This document shows positions 28,888-38,489 of a DNA stretch of 64,000 bases, piece by piece. Position 1 is the first letter of the stretch, and every line of letters begins with the position of its first letter. This DNA comes from JACXTP01 sp963827905 (GTDB lineage: Archaea; Thermoplasmatota; Thermoplasmata; Methanomassiliicoccales; UBA472), in NCBI GenBank assembly GCA_963827905.1, contig CAWHCB010000002.1, positions 114,756 through 178,755 on the forward strand. Direction: 5' to 3'. A program made the translations under genes and the position numbers. The notes beneath the pieces were generated by a model. That model was given only the letters and a program-made list of their open reading frames with translations, did no database searches and was not told the origin of the DNA.

Positions 28888-30153
28888 ATGAAGAACACTG
28901 GTCCCAAGACCATTTCAGAGAAGATTATGAGCGTCAAGTCCGGCACCGACGCCCATGCGGGCGACATCGTGGATGCCGAGGTCGACTACGTCATGGTGAA
29001 CGACATCACCGGGCCTCTGGCCTTCCGCGAGTTCGAGAACCTGGAATGCTCCATCATGAGGGAGAAGGTGGTGCTGATACCAGACCATTATGTCCCGAAC
29101 AAGGACGTCGCCTCCGCCGAACAGGCCAAGGAGATGCGGGAGTTCGCCAAGAAATGGGGCATACAGAACTATTACGAGGTCGGTCGGGGCGGGGTCTGTC
29201 ACCAGGTGATGGTGGATGAGGGTTTCGCTGCGCCGGGACGCCTCATCGTCGGCGCTGACTCCCACACCTGCACCTATGGCGCCTTGAACGCCTTCAGCAC
29301 CGGGGTCGGGTCCTCGGAGGCGGCGGCGGTGTTCGCCACCGGTAGGCTATGGTTCCGTGTCCCCGAGTCCATCCGCGTGCTTCTCAAAGGTCGCTTGAAC
29401 CGTTACGTAACGGGCAAGGACCTCATCATCAGGTTGATCACCGACATCGGTGTGGAGGGTGCCAACTACAAGACCCTGGAGTTCGGAGGCACCGGGGTCA
29501 GCGCGCTCACCGTGAGCGAGCGCATGAGCGTGTCGAACATGGCCATCGAGGCCGGTGGAAAGGCCGGCATCTTCCCCTGCGACGCGGCCACGGTGGCGTT
29601 CATGAAGACGGTGCGGACAGGAAGCTGGAGCGCGGTCACAGCGGACGGGGAGGCGAGGTACTGTCAAGAGCTGGAGTACGACCTGTCCAAGCTGGAGAGC
29701 ATGGTGGCCCTGCCCCATCTGCCCAGCAACGGAAAGCCGGTCAGCGAGGTCGACGTGGAGATCGAGCAGGCGTTCCTGGGATCTTGCACCAACGGGCGCA
29801 TCGAGGACCTGCGCATCGCGGTCGAGGTCTTGAAGGGCCGCAAGGTGCATCCGTCTGTGCGCATGATAGTCGTACCGGCCAGCACCAGGGTCTACCAGCA
29901 GGCGTTGGAGGAAGGCCTCATCGCCGAGTTCGTCAAGGCCGGAGCGTTCGTCTCCGGGCCGACCTGCGCCGCCTGCCTCGGTGGTCACATGGGCGTGCTG
30001 GCCAAGGGCGAGAGGTGTGTGTCCACCACCAACCGCAACTTCATCGGAAGGATGGGGCACAAGGGATCGGAGGTATATCTGGCCGGTCCGGCGGTGGTGG
30101 CGGCGAGCGCAGTGGCTGGAAGGATCGTCCGGCCCCAGGACCTGAGGGAGTGA
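28888..30153 (+). CDS. leuC: 3-isopropylmalate dehydratase large subunit
   Basis: 421 residues, aconitase family. The [4Fe-4S] cysteines are in LGSCTNGRIEDL and in GPTCAACLGGHMG, and the active-site GADSHTCTYGALNAF is intact. It isomerises 2- to 3-isopropylmalate with LeuD. Size and sequence fit the archaeal two-subunit class, which also contains the homoaconitase HacA of coenzyme B synthesis. ATG 28888 follows GGAGGAG, 11 bases after leuA. Confidence 0.9.
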   Translation: MKNTGPKTISEKIMSVKSGTDAHAGDIVDAEVDYVMVNDITGPLAFREFENLECSIMREKVVLIPDHYVPNKDVASAEQAKEMREFAKKWGIQNYYEVGRGGVCHQVMVDEGFAAPGRLIVGADSHTCTYGALNAFSTGVGSSEAAAVFATGRLWFRVPESIRVLLKGRLNRYVTGKDLIIRLITDIGVEGANYKTLEFGGTGVSALTVSERMSVSNMAIEAGGKAGIFPCDAATVAFMKTVRTGSWSAVTADGEARYCQELEYDLSKLESMVALPHLPSNGKPVSEVDVEIEQAFLGSCTNGRIEDLRIAVEVLKGRKVHPSVRMIVVPASTRVYQQALEEGLIAEFVKAGAFVSGPTCAACLGGHMGVLAKGERCVSTTNRNFIGRMGHKGSEVYLAGPAVVAASAVAGRIVRPQDLRE

Positions 30154-30158
30154 GCCAA

Positions 30159-30653
30159 ATGATGAATGCAAATGGAAAGGTCTGGCGATTCGGCGACCAT
30201 GTGGACACCGACCAGATCATCCCAGCAGAGCGCCTGACCAGCGATAACAATGACCGATTGGGACAGTTCGCCTTCGAGAAGGTACGTCCGGATATGGCCG
30301 CTAAGGTCAGGAAGGGCGATATCATCGTGGCCGGCCGCAACTTCGGTTGCGGGTCCAGTCGGGAGCACGCGCCCAGGGCGATACTCCAGCTGGGCATATC
30401 TTGCGTGGTGGCGGAGAGCTACGCAAGGATATTCTATCGCAATTGCATTAACGTCGGCCTGTTACCGGTCACATGTCAGATCGAGGCGGATGAGGGAGAC
30501 GCCCTCATCGTCGACTTCGACAAGGGCGTGATCAGGAACGAGACCAGGGCGAAGGAGTGGCGCTTCGCGCCGTTCCCCGATTTCGTCCAGGACCTCATAG
30601 ACAAAGGTGGCCTCATGGCCAAGATCAAGGAGGAGAAGAGATGTTCAAAGTAG
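30159..30653 (+). CDS. leuD: 3-isopropylmalate dehydratase small subunit
   Basis: 164 residues, the swivelling domain of the aconitase family. It shows WRFGDHVDTDQIIPAERLT near the N-terminus and the substrate motif GRNFGCGSSREHAP. It works with LeuC. The loop after IIP, which sets substrate choice in the archaeal enzymes, reads AERLTSD and is neither of the two forms I remember for Methanocaldococcus. It starts five bases after leuC and overlaps leuB by 13 bases. Confidence 0.9.
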   Translation: MMNANGKVWRFGDHVDTDQIIPAERLTSDNNDRLGQFAFEKVRPDMAAKVRKGDIIVAGRNFGCGSSREHAPRAILQLGISCVVAESYARIFYRNCINVGLLPVTCQIEADEGDALIVDFDKGVIRNETRAKEWRFAPFPDFVQDLIDKGGLMAKIKEEKRCSK

Positions 30654-31756
30654 CGGTTCTGCCAGGCGATGGCATAGGGCCCGAAGTGGTGAACGAGGGG
30701 ATGAAGGTCCTGAAGGTGCTGTCCGAGAACTACTCGGTGCAGTTCGACTTCCAGGAGATGCAGATCAACGCGGAGCGTTTCCTGAACACCGGCAAATTGC
30801 TCACCGCCGAGGACGTGGAGGCGCTGCGCAGGTTCGACACCATCTATCTTGGCGCCATCGGCGACGACCGGGTTCAGCCTGGCGTGCTGGAGAAAGGCAT
30901 CCTGCTCAACCTGCGCTTCACGTTCGATCAATACATCAACCACCGCCCAGCCCCGCTGTGGAAGCCGTTCGGCCGCCTGAAGCGGGACGTCGATTTCAAC
31001 ATCGATGTGTTCCGCGAGAACACCGAGGACTATTACATCGGAGCCGGTGGGCGCGTGAACGATGGGCATGGGAAACTGGACCTGAGGGTGAAGCGGAACC
31101 TGTACGACATGCGCGTGACCCTCCAGGCCGACGCGGACGCCAAGGACGATTTCGCCTTCGAGATCGGAATGATGTCCCGAAAGAACATAGAGCGCTTCGC
31201 CGACTTCGTCATCTCATACGCCAAGCTCGTCAATGAGAACTCCTTGACCGTGGTGGACAAGGCCAACGTCTGCAGCAACATCTATGGTCTGTGGAGGGAG
31301 GTCTGGACCGAGAAGTGCAAGCAGGCCAACATACAGCTTGGCTTCATGTACGTGGACGCCATGTCCATGGCCTTGGTGAAGAACCCGGACAAGTTCCGCA
31401 TAGTGGCCACCCCGAACATGTTCGGCGACATCCTCACCGACCTCCTGGCCGAGGTGACCGGCGGTCTGGGCCTGGCCCCAGGCGGCAACATCAACCCCAA
31501 GGGCATATCCATGTTCGAACCGGTGCATGGCTCGGCCCCGAAGTACAAGGGCATGGACCGCATCAACCCCATCGCCACCATCCTGGCCGCCAAGCTGATG
31601 CTGGACAATCTGGGTCGCAGGGACCTCGGTACCGTGGTGAACAACGCGGTGCGGGCGACGCTCGACCAGGGCATATACACCCAGGACCTGGGCGGGACTT
31701 ACAAGACCCACCAGGTGGGAGACGCCGTAGTGGCTGCGATACGGAAGATGAAGTGA
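30641..31756 (+). CDS. leuB: 3-isopropylmalate dehydrogenase
   Basis: 371 residues. This beta-decarboxylating dehydrogenase begins VAVLPGDGIGPEVVNEG. It has FDVFRENTEDYYIG-type substrate residues (near 125-140) and the metal and cofactor segment MFGDILTDLLAEVTGGLGLAPGGN-like near 265-288. It oxidises 3-isopropylmalate with NAD. ATG 30641 lies within the end of leuD. Homoisocitrate and isocitrate homologues share the fold, but the operon favours leucine. A hairpin and T run follow the stop. Confidence 0.9.
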   Translation: MFKVAVLPGDGIGPEVVNEGMKVLKVLSENYSVQFDFQEMQINAERFLNTGKLLTAEDVEALRRFDTIYLGAIGDDRVQPGVLEKGILLNLRFTFDQYINHRPAPLWKPFGRLKRDVDFNIDVFRENTEDYYIGAGGRVNDGHGKLDLRVKRNLYDMRVTLQADADAKDDFAFEIGMMSRKNIERFADFVISYAKLVNENSLTVVDKANVCSNIYGLWREVWTEKCKQANIQLGFMYVDAMSMALVKNPDKFRIVATPNMFGDILTDLLAEVTGGLGLAPGGNINPKGISMFEPVHGSAPKYKGMDRINPIATILAAKLMLDNLGRRDLGTVVNNAVRATLDQGIYTQDLGGTYKTHQVGDAVVAAIRKMK

Positions 31757-31763
31757 AAGAACC

Positions 31764-31800
31764 GGCCTCGTCGAGGCCTTTATATATTTTTTTTAAAATT
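31764..31800 (+). terminator. Hairpin plus T run after leuB
   Basis: GGCCTC (31764-31769) pairs with GAGGCC (31773-31778) around a three-base loop, followed by T-rich sequence to 31800. It lies between the convergent leuB and thrS genes and could serve both. Confidence 0.6.
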
Positions 31801-31819
31801 TTAAAGGTTCCTGCCCTGC

Positions 31820-33657
31820 TCAGATATCCACCTGGCGGCTCATCTCGTAGGGCATGTACATAGGTCGGTTGGGCATATCTCCAACCTCGGCCTTGACCTT
31901 CTCCACCAGCGCATCGAACGACATCTCCACGTTCTTGTTCTGCAGATCGATCGTATATCATGAACGTGTCCGAGGCAAGCTCCTTGTCGCCGATGACTAT
32001 GGCATAGCCGACCCAGTCCTGCTTGGCCTCGCGGACCTTCTTGCCCACCGTCTCGCCGCGGTCGTCTAGGCCGACCCTTATCCTCTGCTTCTGCAGCCTC
32101 TCAACCAGCTCCCTGGCCCGGGGCAGGTGCGTCTCAGAGACGGTCATGATCCTTACCTGTTCTGGGTTGACCCAGGTGGGCAAGGTACCCAAACGGCCTT
32201 GGCTCTCATCCCGGACTGCGGTGTCGAACAAGGTGTAGAGGTAGCGTTCGATGGTACCGATCACCGCGGTGTGCAATATGATCGGGTACTGCTTCTTGCC
32301 GTTCTCATCGGTGTAGGTGATGCCAAAGCGCTTGGCGTTACCGATGTCGATCTGAACCGTCCCGATCTCCCTGGCCCTCTTCATGTCGTCCAGGATGTGG
32401 TACTCGATGTTGACCGTCCAGTAGTAGTTTATTCCCTCGGGATAGAAATGGATGAGCATGGGTTTCTTATGTGCCTTCATGAGCCGCATGAGCATGGGCT
32501 TGTGCAGTTCATAGGCCTCCTTGCTGGAGAGGTTCACCAGCATCTCATAGTCGCGGCCAAGCTTCTCCGCCTCGTCGTATATGCGGGCGTCCAATCGCTC
32601 GAACCAACCCTCCGACTCCGGAATGTCGCGACAGATGACGTGAAGGTCAGGCATGTTCAGGCGCCTGGTTCTGAAGCAGAGCATGGTCTCCCCCGACTGC
32701 TCCAGGCGGTAGGAGTCGGCCACCTCGAACGCCCCATAGGGCAGTGACTTATAACTGATGGTCCAGTGGCGCATCATGGCGAACTGCTGATGGCAGGCGG
32801 CATAGCGCATCACGAAGTCCTTCTTCTCCCCTTCGATCATGTAGAGGCGGTCCCCGAACAGCTTGGCATGCTCGGCCACCGGCCCCTCGTCCAGAGAGAA
32901 CATGTTCGTGCCCTTGACCGTGTATACGGCCAGTCCCATGGAGTTGACGATCTGCCAGGAGTAGTCAGCGCACAGGTCGAACATGAGCGCCCCCTTGGGG
33001 CTGAAGCACATGTGCCCGACATCGCTCATCGATTCCCACTGGATGCCGAACTTCTTGCACAGGCGCAGGTACTTGACCTCGCCGGTTAGGGGCCACTCCT
33101 TCTTGAGCGCCTCCTTTTGCATCATGATCATGAAGCATTCCGACCCCTGTTCGTACTCGGTGGGGGCGAGCTCGGTGCCGTCGGGAAGGAGGATGAGGAA
33201 TCGCTCCTCGCCCTTGCGCTCAGGCGCTGCTTCCTTGCCCTCAAAGTCGCGGGAAAGCTCGGAGAGCGGGTGGCCCTTGCAGCTGATCTTGAACGACTTG
33301 TACCAACCGAAAGGAGCCCTTTCCACCTCGACCCCTTCCTCCTTGAGCATCTGTTCCAGGACCTTGAGCATCTCCTTGCCGGTCTGAGGGTCGGAAAGCT
33401 CTGGGCTCAGGTGGGCATAGGGATAGAGCAAGTATCCTCTCCGCGCCCACCTTCCGCTGGACCTCGATCAGGTCCGCCGTAGCCTCCGCGGCGACGGCGT
33501 TCACCTTCCCTTCATCCGATTTCTCCACGGTGACGAACGCGACCAGGACCTCCTCCATCCTTCCCGAGGCATGCCCCTCGGGCAGGGACTCGGCCACCGG
33601 TGTCGCCTTCTTTGTCTCATACTCCATGAAGTCAGCGTGAATGTAAAGGGTCTTCAT
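31820..33657 (-). CDS. thrS: Threonyl-tRNA synthetase, archaeal type (two frameshifts)
   Basis: About 612 residues. The N-terminal domain (MKTLYIHADFMEYETKKATP) is the archaeal D-aminoacyl-tRNA-deacylase-like editing domain. The class II core has MCFSPKGALMFDLCADYSWQ, RYAACHQQFAMMRHW and HTAVIGTIERYLY, and the C-terminal anticodon domain follows. One extra base near 33438 and another near 31958 break the frame; removing them restores SERIL-to-YPYAHLSPELSD and the normal end YMPYEMSRQVDI. It has its own TATATA promoter just upstream and is convergent with leuB. Confidence 0.94.
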
Positions 33658-33786
33658 ACTCTCGCCATTGGTATTCGAATGCCATTGTAACAGATGCCAT
33701 ATATAAAAAGGATATCCGGATGGACGGCTCTGGACAAATGAAGAAAATATTATATGGCTCGATGGGATTGCCTGCCTAGTATCGCT

Positions 33787-34711
33787 ATGAAGCTCAAGGA
33801 CCTATCCAAGGACGAGAGCGCTCTGTCCAAAAAGTTCTGGGTGGTGGTCGTGGTTATCATCATGGTCGCCGGCTTCCACCTTCGTCTTGTTCGGTTTCCT
33901 CAGTCCCGACCCGCCTCAGCAGGTAGCCATGGGAGACCAGGTAAGTGTCGACTACATCGGTTATGTGAACGTCACCGGGACCCCGCAAGTCTTCGATACC
34001 TCGATATGGAGCGTGGCAGTTGACAATGTCACATACCCCAAGGCCGCCTGGTTCACCATGAGGGCGCAATCGGCCTACAAACCGCTCAACTTCACCGCCG
34101 GTAACGGACAAGTGGTGGTGGGCTTTGATCAAGGGGTCCTAGGAATGGAAGAGGATGAGACCAAGACCATCATCATCACCCCAGACCAGGGCTATGGTCA
34201 GATGGACCCGACCAAACTGATATCCTTCGACCTCACCGTCGATGTTCCATTGTTCGTTCAATCGACGCAGGCCGAGTTCAAGGCCAAGTACGGAGTGAGC
34301 GCCGTCACCGGTCTCACCGTGAATGACCCCAACTACAAATGGGATGTCAGCGTCCTCAACGTCGATGCTCTGGCCGACACCGTGCTCTATAAGAACATGC
34401 CCTCCCCCGGAGAGAAGTACATGGTGTACAACAACCCATCATCCACCTTCGCCACGGGATGGTTTGTCAATATCGATTCCGTGAACGCCACCAGTGATAA
34501 CGGCAACGGGACCATCACCTTGACCCATCAGGTCGAGGATTCGGACAGCTGGGACATGTGCGGTTACGACACATTTGCCGGCAAGAGCAGCTTGTTCGTG
34601 CTCATCGATGTCGACACCGCCAACGGCACAGCGGTCAAGAACTTCAACGGACCTCTGGCCGGCAACACCATGACCTTCGAGGTCACGATGCTTGACATAA
34701 CCAGCGGTTGA
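33787..34711 (+). CDS. Membrane-anchored FKBP-type peptidyl-prolyl isomerase (one frameshift)
   Basis: About 307 residues. A short basic N-terminus and one transmembrane helix (about residues 17-40) precede an extracytoplasmic FKBP/SlyD-like domain. That domain has GDQVSVDYIGYVNVTGTPQV, a long insert-in-flap, VVVGFDQGVLGMEEDE and DQGYGQMDP. The C-terminal part is beta-rich with few charged clusters. A single extra base near 33876 falls inside the transmembrane helix; corrected, it reads into FVLFGFLSPDPP. It likely assists folding of exported proteins, and this window encodes several very large ones. TATA-like AATATTATAT at 33749-33758. Confidence 0.82.
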
Positions 34712-34725
34712 GCGGGCGGAACAAC

Positions 34726-34762
34726 GGACCGGTGAATGCCGGTCCCCTTCCCTTCTTTTTTT
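34726..34762 (+). terminator. Strong hairpin and T run after FKBP gene
   Basis: GGACCGG (34726-34732) pairs perfectly with CCGGTCC (34739-34745) around a six-base loop, and seven or more T follow at about 34755. It begins 15 bases after the stop at 34711. Confidence 0.7.
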
Positions 34763-34817
34763 GATCATTTTCCGACGCCATTCTCGGTCATGCCATGCCT
34801 GCGGCTCGACGGGACCT

Positions 34818-35441
34818 TCACTTCTCATCCTTGATCCCACAAGCATCCAAGGGCCGATCGGTCCCTAGTGCCTCCAGACGTTTCTTGCGGACCATCGAGA
34901 AGGCGATGCTGATGGCGATGATGGCGATCACCAGCACCAGCGTGACAAACGTGGCGGCCTCGCTGGACAGATATGTGAAGAATATGCTGCTCAGACCTAG
35001 GATGACCCCGTACTTGATCATACCTCCGATCAAAGTGTACAGGACCGCCTTCTTGAAGCTCCAGTTGCATGCGGCCACGAAAGCCCCGGAGAAGGGAAGG
35101 ACAGGGGCCACTCGGTTGACCAGCAGGGCCTTCTCGTCCGAAACGATGAGAAAACCGGTGTAACGATTGAGCGCCTTCCCTATCACGTCCGGGACGCCCA
35201 CCTTCTTCACCAAAAAGTAAAGGGTAGCCAATCCTAGCACCTCGGCCACCGCGATGGTCAGCAGGATGGCGACGGCGAACTCCACCGTCGGGTTCACCGA
35301 GAAGATGATGATCACGAACAGCTCGGGCAAGGTGGGGAAGATGATGGCGTCGATGTAGAACAGCAGGAATATGCAGAAGAGCAAGCCTGCCACGCCCAGT
35401 GGGCTGAGCCAATCATAGAACGCTTGTCCGATGTCCCACAT
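34818..35441 (-). CDS. VTT-domain (DedA/YqaA-like) membrane protein
   Basis: 207 residues, about five hydrophobic segments. The family's re-entrant region is visible as IIFPTLPELFVIIIFSVNP and VNRVAPVLPFSGAFVAACNWSF. VTT proteins include scramblases and flippases of membrane lipids; the substrate is unknown here. It lies 30 bases behind the glycosyltransferase gene and is probably cotranscribed, which hints at handling of a glycosylated lipid. Frame intact. Confidence 0.78.
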   Translation of the reverse strand: MWDIGQAFYDWLSPLGVAGLLFCIFLLFYIDAIIFPTLPELFVIIIFSVNPTVEFAVAILLTIAVAEVLGLATLYFLVKKVGVPDVIGKALNRYTGFLIVSDEKALLVNRVAPVLPFSGAFVAACNWSFKKAVLYTLIGGMIKYGVILGLSSIFFTYLSSEAATFVTLVLVIAIIAISIAFSMVRKKRLEALGTDRPLDACGIKDEK

Positions 35442-35471
35442 CCGACCATTAAACGTGCTCGCCCTAATTAA

Positions 35472-36641
35472 TCATCGCCTATGTTTGTTCAGGCGTTCCT
35501 TTTTGGAGCGGATGGCATAGTCATAGAGCTGCACCAGCTGCTCTGCGCCGGTCTTGGTGGAGTACTGCTCCGCCTTGGAGCGGCCGGCGGCACGGACCAC
35601 CGCGGGGGCGTCCAAGGCCTTTCCGGTCGCTTCGGCCCAGCTTTCGGGCCCATCCTCGAACAAATATCCATTATGGCCGTCGCTGACGATCTCCTTCAAC
35701 GCTCGATAGTTGATGGCCGATACGGGTTTGCCGCTCGCCATCGCCTCCAAAACCACCAACCCCTGGGTTTCGAATTTGGAGGCCAGTGTGAAGGCGTCGC
35801 AGGCGGCATAGTAGGCTGGCAGGTCCTCATCGCTCACGAAACCGGGGAAAATGACCCGGTCCGCCATGCCCATCTCACTGGCCCTTTGAATGTAATGCTT
35901 CCTTGCTGGCCCTTCCCCCGCGATGACCAGTTTGACGTTACCTCTGTCTTTTAGAAGGATCTTGAACCCCTCAAGCAAAAGATCTAGGTTCTTCTCCCAA
36001 GCGATGCGCCCCAAGCTGAGGACCATCTGGTCGTTCCCTATTCCCAACCTTTCCCTTATCGCGAGGCCATCGTTCTCAGGGGAGAATCGATCGCTGTCGA
36101 CACCGGTGGGTATCACCTCGACATGCCGGATGTGGGGGGACATCACCAACAGCTCCTCCTTGATGGACTGGGTCGGGGCCACCACGGCGTCCGCCCTGGC
36201 CAGCAGCGATCTGAGGTATCGCTTCATGAGCAAGGTCACCATCCACTCCGGCAACTTGGTGAAATTATAGTACTGGGCCGCCTCCGTCACCATGGTGTGC
36301 CACGTCACCACCACGGGCAGTCCTAGGTTTCGACCGGCCATAAGGCTGCGAAGACCTTGGAAGGTCAATCCGTGGGAATGGATGACCTCGGCCTTGACCT
36401 CCCTGAGCAGGTCGCTCTTGTTGGTCGGGTAGAGGGGTATGCCGTAGGTGTCGTAATTCTTGAAGGTGCGGGCCCGGAAGTAGAACACACCCGGCTCCCT
36501 GTCCTTATCGTCCTTGGGCGCGGGAGCGAAGATGAAGACCTCATGGCCCAAGGCCTGCAACTGCTCCCTTGTGACCAGTATGGACGTGACCACGCCGTCC
36601 CGTGCTGGTAGATAGGTGTCCGTGAACATGGCTATGCGCAT
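35472..36641 (-). CDS. GT4-family glycosyltransferase
   Basis: 389 residues, GT-B fold. The N-terminal acceptor domain starts MRIAMFTDTYLPARDGVVTS, which resembles diacylglycerol glucosyltransferases and mannosyltransferases. The C-terminal donor domain shows VLSLGRIAWEKNLDLLLEGF, FPGFVSDEDLPAYYAACDAF and the EX7E region FETQGLVVLEAMASGKPV. The probable role is sugar transfer to a membrane lipid or similar acceptor. It begins 9 bases after thiDN and precedes the VTT gene; the shared direction suggests one operon. Frame intact. Confidence 0.83.
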   Translation of the reverse strand: MRIAMFTDTYLPARDGVVTSILVTREQLQALGHEVFIFAPAPKDDKDREPGVFYFRARTFKNYDTYGIPLYPTNKSDLLREVKAEVIHSHGLTFQGLRSLMAGRNLGLPVVVTWHTMVTEAAQYYNFTKLPEWMVTLLMKRYLRSLLARADAVVAPTQSIKEELLVMSPHIRHVEVIPTGVDSDRFSPENDGLAIRERLGIGNDQMVLSLGRIAWEKNLDLLLEGFKILLKDRGNVKLVIAGEGPARKHYIQRASEMGMADRVIFPGFVSDEDLPAYYAACDAFTLASKFETQGLVVLEAMASGKPVSAINYRALKEIVSDGHNGYLFEDGPESWAEATGKALDAPAVVRAAGRSKAEQYSTKTGAEQLVQLYDYAIRSKKERLNKHRR

Positions 36642-36650
36642 CTTGGCACC

Positions 36651-37943
36651 TCAGCTCATCGTCGATCGGGCCTTGAGCAGGACATCTCGGGGGTCATTGC
36701 CGAAGAAGAGGAGCGGTCAACCACCCCTCCCTCTCCGACACCACAAGGTCCGGGGCATTGCCCAAAGCATCTGTCGATCTAGCAAGTTCTTTCATGAAGG
36801 TCCCAGGACCCTCGGCGTCCGGTCCGATGTACAGGACATCGAGCTCGTCCTCACTCGGGACATTCCACGCTCCGCTTTCCACGACCAGCTCCAACGCCGA
36901 TAGGACATGTTCATCGATGCGGTTCAAGGTCAGCAGGGCATCGGGCACGCCCCCTCCCGCACCGAAGGTCGCCGAGGTCGCGCGCATTCGCCCTCTGTGC
37001 AGATGGATAAAGGCCATGCCCACCTCGTCATGCCCCTGCGGGTTGGGCAGGGCATGGCAGAAGGACGCCCTCCCCGACCTGCCTGCCGGTAGGATCCCCG
37101 CCGCCAGATGCCTGACCGACCGGTCCAGGCCACGCAATAGGTCGGACCGCATCGCCTCCTTCTGTCTGGTGGCGGTCGGATTGACGACCGAAATCCCATG
37201 CCCGACCGGATAGGAAAGGGCGATGGAATCGTGCACCCGGCGTTTCGCCTCCAACATGGATCGCTTAAGGCCCCACCCATTGGCCAGCCCGCAGGCCAGG
37301 AAGGAGGCGAAGGTGCAACCGCCCCCGTGCACTCGACGGTCCAGTCGTGGCATGGAGAACTCGGTGACGACGCCGTTATGGTAAAGCAGGTCAGTGGCCA
37401 TGTCCCCATCGAAATGGCCTCCTTTAAGGACCACGGCCTTCGGCCCCATGGCGGCCAGGTCCTTGCATGCCTTGGTCAGGTCAGTTTGGGTTTCGAGATC
37501 CTCCTCCCGAGCAGCAGTTCCGCCTCTCCTCGGTTGGGAGTGATAACGGTCGCGATGGGGAACACCACTTCCCGAAACGCGGCCAAGAGGTCCTTGGAAT
37601 ACAGCGAATCGCCCACTCCTGCCACCAGCACTGGGTCGACCACTATCGGTACATCGACATCGACCAAGTCGAGAGCAAACGGTCTCCGCGATCTCGCGGG
37701 AGTAGAGCATGCCGGTCTTGACCGCAGATATCTTCGACGTCCTTTAGGACGGAATCCAACTGCGAATGCGACCTCCTTCTCGGAAAAAGGATGGATGGCG
37801 CTCACAGCCATGGTGTTCTGCGATGTCGCCGCAGTGATGACCGAGCAACCATGCAGGTCCATGGACGAGATGGCCTTGATGTCGGCCTGGACCCCCGCCC
37901 CACCGATGGGGTCGGACCCGGCTACGGTCATGACCACGCGCAT
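36651..37943 (-). CDS. thiDN: ThiD-ThiN bifunctional thiamine enzyme (several frameshifts)
   Basis: About 428 residues. The N-terminal ThiD (hydroxymethylpyrimidine phosphate kinase) part has MTVAGSDPIGGAGVQADIKA, VIVDPVLVAG-type strands and HGGGCTFASFLACGLANGWG. The C-terminal ThiN part (from about residue 260) is the archaeal thiamine-phosphate synthase domain, with HDEVGMAFIHLHRGRM and FGAGGGVPDALLTLNRIDEHV. Frame breaks lie near 37770, 37728, 37688, 37496 and 36687; corrected, the two domains read continuously. This fusion is normal for archaea and completes thiamine phosphate formation. Confidence 0.85.
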
Positions 37944-38114
37944 GCTGGTATATCCCGCCCGTAAATAAATATTGGTCAAGTGTCCGGAAAGGGTCAGCGC
38001 GCTCGAACGAGCTGTTTCAGAGATTTATCGGAAAGGCATCGACGAATGTCTATGGGGATCACATTGTTTGATTGAGAAATTTTAAATAACATCCATGGCA
38101 TCGAACGAAATCAG

Positions 38115-38483
38115 ATGAAAGCGACCAGTGGTCATTTTGTTTTCCGTGAGGGTGTGGATTACAAGGACATAGTAAAGGTGTTCCCAGAGGTCCTCACCAC
38201 CTTCCTTAACGATTCGGAACAGGTCCCTGAGGACCAGGACGTCCTGCACATGTTCATCCACCTCAACCTGATGGACCTGGAGAAGAACAACAAGCCCGAG
38301 GGTTACAATCGCAAGGGGCGAATGAGGATGGTCTTCCCCCTCACCCGCAAGGAGTTCTACATCCGCGGCTCCGCCAAGAGCGGCGAGGTGGTGCGCATCA
38401 CCGAGAAGATCAGCAAGATACTCAACAAGAACGGCGTGAAGCACGATCTGGAATGGAACGCCCTCTCCACCTTCGAAGAGTGA
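38115..38483 (+). CDS. Conserved-looking hypothetical protein, 122 residues
   Basis: A small soluble protein, not recognised. It begins MKATSGHFVFREGVDYKDIV, has a central DVLHMFIHLNLMDLEKNNKP and ends with NKNGVKHDLEWNALSTFEE. The alternation of strands and helices suggests a small alpha/beta domain. A TATA-like TTTTAAATA at 38083-38091 fits ATG 38115 with a very short leader. It is convergent with argH (6 bases between stops). No catalytic motif. Confidence 0.65.
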   Translation: MKATSGHFVFREGVDYKDIVKVFPEVLTTFLNDSEQVPEDQDVLHMFIHLNLMDLEKNNKPEGYNRKGRMRMVFPLTRKEFYIRGSAKSGEVVRITEKISKILNKNGVKHDLEWNALSTFEE

Positions 38484-38489
38484 GCCCGC

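Noticed and set aside
29347..30171. 274-codon minus-strand frame over leuC
   Set aside because: Antisense shadow caused by high GC; leuC on the plus strand is complete and conserved.
27269..31756. Coenzyme B (2-oxosuberate) or lysine pathway instead of leucine
   Set aside because: The synthase has the LeuA-type C-terminal regulatory domain and all four leu genes are together in order, so leucine is the simplest reading, though substrate breadth of LeuCD stays open.
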